Below are positions 1-5,415 of a stretch of 5,802 bases of DNA, piece after piece. A program made the position numbers and the translations under genes. Source of the DNA: Lachnospiraceae bacterium UBA1201 (GTDB taxonomy: Bacteria; Bacillota; Clostridia; Lachnospirales; Lachnospiraceae); contig DBXX01000083.1 in assembly GCA_002309675.1 (NCBI GenBank), forward strand, positions 1-5,802, in the 5' to 3' direction. The notes beneath the pieces are model-generated. The model searched no databases. It saw only the letters and a list, made by a program, of their open reading frames with translations, and was not told the DNA's origin. How positions within the stretch are numbered: position 1 is the stretch's first letter; the number at the start of each line of letters is the position of its first letter.

Positions 1-36
1 CTTTCTTACAAAAATCCGTCAACACGTCAAAAGCGA

Positions 37-621
37 TCATTCATGTTCGAATTCGTCATCGTCGATGATCTGCGTAGGCGGCTCGACCGGAACCTGCTCT
101 GTCGGCTGTGCGATCTCGCCTCCGGGGATCTCCTCGGTAGGAATTACCTCCTCCGTCACCTGCTCGGGAAGTGTGACTTCTTCGCGAGGGTTGATCGACA
201 GAAGCTTCTTATACTCTGTGATCTTCGCTTTTAATTCTTCCGCTTCCAGGGAGGCGTCCTCGATCTCGTGGTTCAGGTTTACGATCTCATCTTCGTACTG
301 TTCCAAACGCTTCTGCTGTTCGGTCTTCGGCGTGTCCTTATACGCGCTGAGGGCCTCTTCACACGTCCGGATCAGTTCCTCCACCGTCTTATTCTGCCGT
401 TCCAACGTCGCCAGGTCTTCTTCCAGCCTCGTCAGCTGCGCGTTCTGCTTCGCCAACTCACTCATGCGTACGCGCTTCGTCACGCCGACCAACAGCCACA
501 CAACGAGCAGGATGACGATCGCGCCGGCCAGCAGTCTGAGTCCGATAGCCATGCGCCGCCATGTACGTCTGCGTTGTTCTTTTAAATGCTTGATGCGTAA
601 AGCTCTCTCTCTTTCGGTCAT
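37..621 (-). CDS. Single-pass membrane coiled-coil protein with acidic Pro-rich tail, function unknown
   Basis: I do not recognise the family. The 194 residues show a strongly basic N-terminus (RIKHLKEQRRRTWRR, 9-23), one transmembrane segment at about 25-48, a long coiled-coil-like region at about 53-142 (for example LTRLEEDLATLERQN), and an acidic, proline-rich tail at about 147-194 without any Lys or Arg, ending DDDEFEHE. The positive-inside rule puts the N-terminus in the cytoplasm and the coiled coil and tail outside. There is one cysteine (C87) and no catalytic motif. The gene overlaps the preceding membrane coiled-coil gene by four bases (ATGA), and the two proteins share the same architecture without obvious close sequence identity, so a hetero-oligomer is a reasonable guess. 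A division or envelope-scaffold role would fit the topology but is not shown by any motif. The 36 bases after the stop hold no terminator. Confidence 0.85.
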   Translation of the reverse strand: MTERERALRIKHLKEQRRRTWRRMAIGLRLLAGAIVILLVVWLLVGVTKRVRMSELAKQNAQLTRLEEDLATLERQNKTVEELIRTCEEALSAYKDTPKTEQQKRLEQYEDEIVNLNHEIEDASLEAEELKAKITEYKKLLSINPREEVTLPEQVTEEVIPTEEIPGGEIAQPTEQVPVEPPTQIIDDDEFEHE

Positions 622-1076
622 TCTCTTCCCTCCTCTATATCGATTTGGGGCAGAGTTTCGACCTCTTCCATGGACAATGAAGATTCCTCGGCCAATTGCT
701 GCAGATACTTAAGGATCGCTTCATCATGGGCGATCGCCGCCGATTGCTCGGCGATCTGCTCTTTCATCCGGGCGATCTGCTCCTCCAGCCGGTCCGCGCT
801 CTCCTGCACGCGGCCATCCGCGCGCTCCATCTCGGCAAAGGATCTGGATTCCTTCTGTTTTTCGTTGTATTCATCCTGAAGAGAATCCCAAACGGACTGG
901 ACGATCGCCTTTTCCTGTTCGATCGCGGTTATCTTCGCGTTATTTGTATCGCGCTGTTCCGCTATAGAGGACAGGCTACCCACGACCGAGAGCACAATCA
1001 TCAAAAGGATGAGCGTGATCGCGCCTAAGATGATCAGCGTGATCTTCTGTGCTTTCATAGCTTTCATAGCGTTCAT
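618..1076 (-). CDS. Single-pass membrane coiled-coil protein, function unknown
   Basis: I do not recognise the family. The 152 residues show a short basic N-terminus (MNAMKAMKAQK), one hydrophobic segment at about 12-33 (TLIILGAITLILLMIVLSVV), a long charged helical region at about 37-131 rich in E, Q, K, R and A with heptad-like spacing (for example RLEEQIARMKEQIAEQ), and a short acidic tail ending in EEGRE. Positive charges before the hydrophobic segment predict a cytoplasmic N-terminus and an outside coiled coil. The segment looks like an anchor rather than a cleaved signal, although cleavage cannot be excluded. There are no cysteines and no enzymatic motif. The shape resembles FtsL/FtsB/DivIC-type division proteins, but no family signature is visible, so that is only a topological comparison. 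The gene starts 38 bases after the GH13 stop with no terminator between, and its TGA overlaps the next ATG (ATGA), which implies coupled translation. The first 27 bases are three copies of a 9-base unit, ATGAANGCN. Confidence 0.85.
   Translation of the reverse strand: MNAMKAMKAQKITLIILGAITLILLMIVLSVVGSLSSIAEQRDTNNAKITAIEQEKAIVQSVWDSLQDEYNEKQKESRSFAEMERADGRVQESADRLEEQIARMKEQIAEQSAAIAHDEAILKYLQQLAEESSLSMEEVETLPQIDIEEGRE
628..634 (-). promoter_or_regulatory. Ribosome-binding site of the second coiled-coil gene
   Basis: AGGAGGG on the minus strand, six bases upstream of the ATG at 621, lies within the last codons of the preceding gene (encoding EEG). It is a near-perfect Shine-Dalgarno sequence, stronger than that of the gene before it, so the second protein can be made at least as well as the first. 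Confidence 0.85.
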
Positions 1077-1080
1077 AGTT

Positions 1081-1086
1081 ACCTCT
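1081..1086 (-). promoter_or_regulatory. Ribosome-binding site of the first coiled-coil gene
   Basis: AGAGGT on the minus strand ends four bases before the ATG at 1076. Two further in-frame ATGs follow at codons 4 and 7, but their spacing from this site is too long (about 13 and 22 bases), which supports the first. A second AGAGGT copy lies 15 bases further upstream in the same gap. Confidence 0.65.
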
Positions 1087-1114
1087 TTGTAAACCTCTCA
1101 ACAAATTCGGGCGT

Positions 1115-3187
1115 TCATTTTTCGAACGTGCCGGTAAATACCGCGCACGATGTCGGCGTCATGTCCGCCACAATGTATCCGTCGCGTGTTTCATAAGGCA
1201 CGCGACCGACATTATAACCGGAGATTCCGGTCTGCATGACTCGGCAAATGGCCTCCGGATCGTTTTCCGGCGCGCCCACGCGCCATACAGGAACATACAG
1301 TTTCTGATGGGTTTCACTGACATTGACCACAACGACCGCGTAGCTGCTTCCATCGAAACGCCCATAGGAGATCATGCCGGGCTGCGCCGTCAGAAGGACG
1401 AGCGAGCCGGTCCGCAGGCACTGCGTCCGCTTGTGGATGCCAATGATATAATGATGAAACTCGATCATCTCGAGGTCTTCGCGGCCCCAGGGATAGGTCC
1501 GCCGGTTGTCGGGATCCGTCCAGCCTACCAGACCGGCTTCATCGCCGTAGTAGACGGTCGGGGCGCCCGGCCACGTCATCTGCATCACCACGCCCAGGCG
1601 GAAGACCGCCTTATTGATACCGCGCTCCGCCGCCTCACTTCCACGCGAGGAAAGCCGGCCGACCGTGTGGTTGGTCCGCGTCATGAAACGCGAATGGTCG
1701 TGGTTAGACAGTTCATTCATCGCCGCCAGGAGCGACGGTCCGGACATGCGGCTCATGTGGTGGGTGATATTGCGGAAGAACCAGTCTCCGTTCCCCAGCC
1801 GACCGCCGTCATAGCTGTCCGAATGTTTATCCAGTCCGGTCAGGAAGTAAGTGACCGGGTCCATAAACGCATCGTAATTCATCACGGTGTCCCATTCGCC
1901 GCCTGCAAGATGGGCCGCCGGGTCACCGTAATGCTCAGCGAGGATCAGCGTCTGCGGCGCCGCCTTGCGTACGTTCTCGCGGAACTTCCGCCAAAACACA
2001 TGGTTGTATTCGTCAGAGTGACCCAGGTCCGCCGCGACGTCCAGCCGCCAGCCGTCTGCGCAGTAGGGCTCGGACACCCATTTGCGGCCAATGCGGAGCA
2101 TCTCCGCCTCCAGTTCGGGCGAAGCCTCGTAGTTGAGCTTCGGCAGCGTCCGGTGGCCCCACCAGCCGTTGTATGCACGATTGCACGGCCAGAGCGAGTC
2201 CTCGTCAAATGAAAAATACGAATGGTAAGGGCTGCTGCCCGTGATGAACGCGCCCGGCTCATACTCCGGACGGTCGCTGTATAAGAACTCCGCATCCATG
2301 TAACGGTTGAAGGAACCGCAGTGATTAAACACGCCGTCGAGAATGATCTTCATACCGCGCGCGTGGATCTCCCGCACGAGGTCCGCGAAATAGGCATCGC
2401 TGGCCTCCAGGTTCTCTTTGCGCGTCGTGCGGTTGATGTACCGCGTCGCCTCGTGGTTATCAAAGCTTCCCTCCGGCAGGACATCGCCCTCATCGAAGGG
2501 GATGACTGCCAAATGCGGATCGATATGGTCATAGTCCTGCGCGTCGTACTTGTGGTTCGACGGCGAAACAAAGATCGGGTTCAGATAGATGACCTCCACA
2601 CCCAGATCCTGCAGGTAATCCAGTTTCTTACGAACTCCCTGCAGATCGCCGCCGTAGAAACGGCGCACGTCAAAGCGGCCCGGCAGCGCGTCCCATGTGT
2701 CCGCATGGCTGACCTGCCCGCCGATATAAGCATACTCTCCGGTCTGCACGTCATTGGCCGGATCGCCGTTGCAGAAGCGATCGACGAAGATCTGGTAAAT
2801 GACCGCGCCCTGTGCCCATTCAGGCACATAGAAGCCGGGAAGGATCCGAAAATCGTAATCGGTATTCACAACATCACAAACGCCCAGTTTGTTGAAAAAC
2901 AACGTGCCTTCCGCGTAGTCCGCGCGGAAATGATAGGAAAGCGGTGCGTCCGAAAGCCTGCCTGTCTGCGCCTCGTAGTATGCAAAGTGCGAATCCTCCC
3001 CCACGCGTTTCATGGGCACGTCCCCGCGGCCGTCCATGATAAGCCAGACATTGGGGGTGTCCTCGCGGCCAATGCGGAGTCTGAGCTTCACGTCATCTCC
3101 GGCGTTGGGCTGGTACGGCGACCGAAACTGCGCCGTCTCGTCCGCGTGCATGCTCTCGCGGCTGCGCGGCAAAAGGGATCCAGGCAT
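1115..3187 (-). CDS. Cytoplasmic GH13 alpha-glucan hydrolase, neopullulanase/cyclomaltodextrinase type
   Basis: Retaining glycoside hydrolase expected to cut alpha-1,4 bonds (possibly also alpha-1,6) in maltodextrins, cyclodextrins or pullulan. The 690 residues show an N-terminal beta-sandwich of CBM34 type (about 20-115), the TIM barrel (about 125-585) and a C-terminal beta domain (about 590-690). Family motifs are complete: LDGVFNH (283-289), GWRLD (379-383) with nucleophile D383, ILAEH (415-419) with acid/base E418, and SNHD (494-497) with transition-state stabiliser D497. LPKLN (348-352) corresponds to the MPKLN signature of neopullulanase-like enzymes, and GAPTVYYGDE (541-550) closes the barrel. 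SPSNHKYDAQDYDHIDPH (208-225) is also typical. A stretch at about 229-259 (FDEGDVLPEG to TRKENLE) looks longer than in classical neopullulanases. There is no signal peptide or transmembrane segment, so the enzyme is intracellular. It lies behind a hairpin-rich gap after ftsH and 38 bases ahead of the membrane pair. Subfamily and exact substrate are inferred. Translation could start at codon 13, but the RBS favours codon 1. Confidence 0.93.
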   Translation of the reverse strand: MPGSLLPRSRESMHADETAQFRSPYQPNAGDDVKLRLRIGREDTPNVWLIMDGRGDVPMKRVGEDSHFAYYEAQTGRLSDAPLSYHFRADYAEGTLFFNKLGVCDVVNTDYDFRILPGFYVPEWAQGAVIYQIFVDRFCNGDPANDVQTGEYAYIGGQVSHADTWDALPGRFDVRRFYGGDLQGVRKKLDYLQDLGVEVIYLNPIFVSPSNHKYDAQDYDHIDPHLAVIPFDEGDVLPEGSFDNHEATRYINRTTRKENLEASDAYFADLVREIHARGMKIILDGVFNHCGSFNRYMDAEFLYSDRPEYEPGAFITGSSPYHSYFSFDEDSLWPCNRAYNGWWGHRTLPKLNYEASPELEAEMLRIGRKWVSEPYCADGWRLDVAADLGHSDEYNHVFWRKFRENVRKAAPQTLILAEHYGDPAAHLAGGEWDTVMNYDAFMDPVTYFLTGLDKHSDSYDGGRLGNGDWFFRNITHHMSRMSGPSLLAAMNELSNHDHSRFMTRTNHTVGRLSSRGSEAAERGINKAVFRLGVVMQMTWPGAPTVYYGDEAGLVGWTDPDNRRTYPWGREDLEMIEFHHYIIGIHKRTQCLRTGSLVLLTAQPGMISYGRFDGSSYAVVVVNVSETHQKLYVPVWRVGAPENDPEAICRVMQTGISGYNVGRVPYETRDGYIVADMTPTSCAVFTGTFEK

Positions 3188-3194
3188 GTGAATA

Positions 3195-3199
3195 ACCTC
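3195..3199 (-). promoter_or_regulatory. Ribosome-binding site of the GH13 gene
   Basis: GAGGT on the minus strand, seven bases upstream of the ATG at 3187. An in-frame TAG at 3205-3203 excludes any longer protein, and the spacing supports this ATG over the internal ATG at codon 13, which has only a poorly placed GAGAG ahead of it. Confidence 0.75.
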
Positions 3200-3236
3200 G
3201 TTCTAAATGATTGATGGTAATAAGCGGTAGTAAGTC

Positions 3237-3288
3237 GAAGTTTATTTTTCGTCCGTAGCCTACGGCTTCGGATGAAAAACCAAACTTC
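3237..3288. repeat. Long imperfect inverted repeat (third hairpin of the series)
   Basis: Arms 3246-3260 (TTTTCGTCCGTAGCC) and 3264-3278 pair over 15 positions with two imperfect pairs and loop TAC, and 3245 with 3279 adds one more pair. Past a small internal bulge, GAAGTTT (3237-3243) pairs with AAACTTC (3282-3288). The outer right arm is the same AAACTTC that begins each 42-base repeat unit next door, so this hairpin shares the linker module of that array. A shorter perfect palindrome, CCGTAG-C-CTACGG, sits inside and competes with the main fold. Confidence 0.75.
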
Positions 3289-3366
3289 TCCAGTTGCATG
3301 TGCGATTGCATCGCGCATGCAACAAAACTTCTCCAGTTACATGTGCGATTGCATCGCACATGTAAC
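3282..3366. repeat. Two tandem hairpin repeats, 42-base units with 43-base period
   Basis: Copies at 3282-3323 and 3325-3366 are identical except at three positions. Each consists of AAACTTCTCCA followed by a 14-bp inverted repeat with loop TGC. Copy 2 (arms 3336-3349 and 3353-3366, GTTACATGTGCGAT and its complement) is perfect. Copy 1 (arms 3293-3306 and 3310-3323) has one imperfect pair. At the fourth stem pair copy 1 has G-C and copy 2 has A-T, a compensated change that keeps the stem. The period is not a multiple of three and both strands are non-coding here. The linker on the minus strand reads TGGAGAAGTTT. This is not a CRISPR array: there are only two units, with no spacers. Confidence 0.9.
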
Positions 3367-3395
3367 AAAAAAAACCCGGCGGGTTGGGCCGGGTT
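3367..3395 (-). terminator. Intrinsic (rho-independent) terminator
   Basis: Minus-strand arms AACCCGGC (3395-3388) and GCCGGGTT (3380-3373) pair perfectly over 8 bp around a 7-base loop. The stem runs into eight consecutive Ts (3374-3367, the first two within the stem). No T-run exists on the other side, so it acts on minus-strand transcripts only. It lies about 180 bases past the ftsH stop, about 70-95 bases past the putative promoter start, and before the GH13 gene. It could end ftsH transcripts, end a short RNA, or attenuate GH13 expression. Confidence 0.85.
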
Positions 3396-3409
3396 CGCAT
3401 TAGATCGTA

Positions 3410-3432
3410 TTCGCAACGCTTGCGCGTGCGAA
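3410..3432 (-). other. Leader hairpin with a GCAA tetraloop
   Basis: On the minus strand TTCGCACGC pairs with GCG, a bulged T and TGCGAA, closing a GCAA loop. That gives nine pairs, one bulge and a GNRA-type tetraloop, a common stable RNA fold. It lies directly upstream of the terminator hairpin, and its 5' strand has a second possible partner at 3394-3399. Confidence 0.45.
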
Positions 3433-3434
3433 AA

Positions 3435-3450
3435 CCAAATAATGTATTGG
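3435..3450 (-). other. Small hairpin in the leader
   Basis: The 16 bases reading CCAATACATTATTTGG on the minus strand fold into a short stem: CC with GG, one bulged T, then AATA with TATT, around a 3-base loop. Alone it is weak. It is noted because it is the first in a run of consecutive hairpins and borders the C7 run at 3449-3455. Confidence 0.3.
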
Positions 3451-3467
3451 GGGGGTTTACGCTATAT

Positions 3468-3496
3468 AGTATAACACAGCTTTCTTAAAAAGTCTG
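3468..3496 (-). promoter_or_regulatory. Putative extended -10 promoter reading toward the GH13 gene
   Basis: On the minus strand TGTTATACT (3476-3468) is an extended -10 element (TGn before TATACT, close to the TATAAT consensus). A poor -35 match, CAGACT (3496-3491), lies 17 bases upstream. Transcription would start near 3460-3463. This is the best sigma-A-type promoter in the gap; nothing similar was found between the terminator at 3367-3395 and the GH13 start. It rests on eye matching only. Confidence 0.5.
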
Positions 3497-3534
3497 CACA
3501 AACTTTCAGGATTTTCTCGATGTTTTTTTGTGCA
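3487..3534 (-). terminator. Long-loop inverted repeat plus T5: weak ftsH terminator or operator
   Basis: In the minus-strand transcript, TGCACAAA and TTTGTGCA (arms 3527-3534 and 3495-3502) form a perfect 8-bp stem around a 24-base loop. GAC and five Ts (3491-3487) follow. It starts 45 bases after the ftsH stop, so it could end part of the hpt-ftsH transcript. The long loop and short T-run make it a poor terminator. It also overlaps the possible -35 box at 3491-3496, so a protein-binding palindrome controlling that promoter is an equally good reading. Confidence 0.35.
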
Positions 3535-3578
3535 AGTTGTACTGTATTTTACTATTTTCGTATGGATTTCTCCCATTT

Positions 3579-5414
3579 TTAGGTCTCCGATACGAATAAA
3601 GCCTCAAACTCCGGCGCCATGATCTTTTCTTTCTTCAGAAGAAGCTCTGCACAACTGTGCAGTACGTGTTCATTCTTCTTGATCAAATCATACGCTTTCG
3701 CGTAGCATTCGTCAACAATTCTCTTAACTTCCTCGTCGATCTTTCGGGCTGTATCCTCGCTGTACGTACGGACATGGCCCAGATCGCGTCCGACAACGAC
3801 CTCGTCGTCCTCGCTGAAATGCAGAACGCCGACCTTCTCGGACATACCGAACTCCGTCACCATACGACGGGCGACCGTAGTCGCGTGTTTGATATCCATG
3901 GTGGCTCCGGTCGTGATATCGCCGAAGATGATGTCCTCGGCGATCCGGCCGCCCATGTCTACGCAGATGTCGTCCAGAAGCTTCGATTTCGTGCGGAACA
4001 TCAGGTCTTCCTTCTCCGGAAGAGGCATGGTGTAACCGGCCGCTCCCGTTCCGGTCGGGATAATGGATACCGTGTGCACCGGTCCTACATTCGGAAGCAG
4101 GTGAAGCAGGATCGCATGTCCGGCCTCATGGTAGGCAGTGACCTTTTTCTCGATCTCGGCCACGATCCGGGATTTCTTCTCGGTTCCGACCGACAGTTTA
4201 ATAAACGATTTCTCGATATCCTTTTTCGTAATGAACTTCCGCTGGTCTTTCGCTGCCGCGATTGCCGACTCGTTCATGAGGTTCTCCAGATCGGCACCGG
4301 TGTAACCGATGGTCGAGCGGGCCAGTTCGTTCAGGTCCACATCGTCCGCGAGCGGCTTATTCTTCGAATGCACCTTCAGGATCTCTTCGCGTCCGCGCAC
4401 ATCCGGCTTGGAGACCGCGATGTTCCGGTCGAAACGGCCGGGACGCAGGAGCGCCGGATCCAGGATGTCCAGGCGGTTCGTCGCCGCCATGACGATAACG
4501 CCTTCATTGACCGCGAAGCCGTCCATCTCTACCAGAAGCTGGTTCAGCGTCTGCTCGCGCTCATCGTGGCCGCCACCCATACCGGTACCGCGCCGCCGGC
4601 CGACTGCGTCGATCTCATCGATGAATACGATACAGGGAGCGTTTACCTTCGCCTGTGCGAACAGGTCACGCACACGGGATGCGCCGACACCGACGAACAT
4701 CTCCACGAAATCCGAACCGGAGATCGAGAAAAACGGTGTATTTGCCTCGCCGGCAACCGCCTTCGCCAGGAGTGTCTTACCGGTTCCGGGCGGTCCGACG
4801 AGCAGTACGCCCTTCGGGATGCGCGCCCCGAGCTCAATATATTTCTTAGGATCCTTCAGGAAATCTACGATCTCCTCGAGGTCTTCTTTTTCTTCTGTCA
4901 TGCCTGCCACATCGGCAAATGTGGTCGAATTCTTTCCGGGCAATATCATGGTGGCCCGGCTCTTTCCGAAGTCGGACATGTTCCGTCCGCCGCCGGCCGC
5001 TGCCGCCATGGAGTGGTTGAAGAACACCAGCAGCAGGTAGAGCGCCACGATGATCAAAAGCACGGGCAGTATGGTCGTCAGGAAATAGCTGGGCCGCTCC
5101 ACATCACGGATGGAAAAAGGAACACCGGCCGCCTCCAGCATGGTCACTGTCTCATTGACATCGGAAACATTGACCATAAGCTGATCATTTATGCCCTGCA
5201 CACGGAAGTAGACCTGACCGGTCGGGATCTCCGCGTTCTGGCGGACCGACACCTCATAAATGTCCTGTGCCCCTGTTTTTACCTGATCCGTCAGGGCCGT
5301 GTACTTCCAGACCGTCGCGCGGTTCTGACTGTAGGAATACCAGACCAGGAACCCCACTAATATAAAAATGATAAACAGGTATATCTTGTAACCTGTATTG
5401 CTTCTCTGTCTCAA
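3579..5414 (-). CDS. ftsH: ATP-dependent zinc metalloprotease FtsH (TTG start)
   Basis: Membrane-bound hexameric AAA+ protease that extracts and degrades misfolded membrane proteins and selected soluble regulators. The 611 residues carry every expected part: TM1 at about 11-27, an extracytoplasmic domain to about 110, and TM2 at about 111-132. In the ATPase are Walker A GPPGTGKT (207-214), pore loop FVGVG (240-244), Walker B VFIDEID (263-269), and a second region of homology (about 311-330) with arginine fingers R324 and R327. The M41 peptidase has HEAGH at 429-433, with E430 catalytic and H429/H433 as zinc ligands, and D507 in TTGATMDIKHA as third ligand, 74 residues after H433 as in E. coli FtsH. 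Length is usual for the family, with a short C-terminus. The start is TTG, chosen from the GGAGG spacing and because the N-terminus runs directly into TM1; no in-frame ATG occurs before residue 80. It follows hpt by one base and ends in TAA before a 391-base non-coding gap. Function is near certain. Confidence 0.98.
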   Translation of the reverse strand: MRQRSNTGYKIYLFIIFILVGFLVWYSYSQNRATVWKYTALTDQVKTGAQDIYEVSVRQNAEIPTGQVYFRVQGINDQLMVNVSDVNETVTMLEAAGVPFSIRDVERPSYFLTTILPVLLIIVALYLLLVFFNHSMAAAAGGGRNMSDFGKSRATMILPGKNSTTFADVAGMTEEKEDLEEIVDFLKDPKKYIELGARIPKGVLLVGPPGTGKTLLAKAVAGEANTPFFSISGSDFVEMFVGVGASRVRDLFAQAKVNAPCIVFIDEIDAVGRRRGTGMGGGHDEREQTLNQLLVEMDGFAVNEGVIVMAATNRLDILDPALLRPGRFDRNIAVSKPDVRGREEILKVHSKNKPLADDVDLNELARSTIGYTGADLENLMNESAIAAAKDQRKFITKKDIEKSFIKLSVGTEKKSRIVAEIEKKVTAYHEAGHAILLHLLPNVGPVHTVSIIPTGTGAAGYTMPLPEKEDLMFRTKSKLLDDICVDMGGRIAEDIIFGDITTGATMDIKHATTVARRMVTEFGMSEKVGVLHFSEDDEVVVGRDLGHVRTYSEDTARKIDEEVKRIVDECYAKAYDLIKKNEHVLHSCAELLLKKEKIMAPEFEALFVSET

Positions 5415-5415
5415 A

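Larger units (their letters stand above)
3188..3462 (-). promoter_or_regulatory. Putative structured 5' leader of the GH13 gene, attenuator-like
   Basis: About 270 non-coding bases separate the putative start site near 3460 from the GH13 ATG. In transcript order they hold a C7 run, two small hairpins (3435-3450, 3410-3432), an intrinsic terminator (3367-3395), two repeated 14-bp hairpins, one longer imperfect hairpin (3237-3288), and about 35 unstructured bases before the RBS. A terminator between promoter and gene is the arrangement of transcription attenuation. The stem strand TTCGCA (3427-3432) can pair with either of two TGCGAA copies (3410-3415 or 3394-3399), and the second pairing would take the first bases of the terminator stem. 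I recognise no riboswitch or T-box consensus. Alternatives are a free RNA of about 95 nt ending at the terminator, or a GH13 promoter that I failed to see. Confidence 0.35.

Noticed and set aside
17..30. Two TTGACG copies on the minus strand as -35 boxes of a promoter for the next gene
   Set aside because: With a 17-base spacer the first copy meets AAGAAA, which is not a -10 box, and the -10 of the second would lie outside the window, so it cannot be judged.
37..1076. Naming the membrane pair FtsL/FtsB/DivIC
   Set aside because: Only topology matches; no conserved motif of those families was recognised, and both proteins are longer than typical members.
3282..3366. CRISPR-like array
   Set aside because: Only two units in direct contact, each wholly palindromic, with a constant linker instead of unique spacers, and no cas gene in the window.
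3336..3374. Hairpin 3336-3366 as a plus-strand terminator
   Set aside because: On the plus strand it is followed by eight As, not Ts. The A-run belongs to the minus-strand terminator next to it.
3088..3416. Minus-strand ORFs of 76 and 107 codons covering the hairpin repeats and running into the GH13 gene
   Set aside because: They run out of frame across the first part of the GH13 gene, the repeat period (43) is not a multiple of three, their composition is low-complexity (Arg-rich ends), and neither has a well-placed RBS.
3188..3578. Insertion sequence or MITE in the ftsH-GH13 gap
   Set aside because: No terminal inverted repeats enclosing the whole segment, no target-site duplication and no transposase remnant were seen; the hairpins are short separate units.
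3657..5360. 567-codon plus-strand ORF opposite ftsH, and ORFs of about 300 codons opposite the GH13 gene (1307-2212, 2321-3214)
   Set aside because: They are antisense shadows of strongly conserved genes in GC-rich codon phase. The proteins show no motifs and the minus-strand genes are certain.
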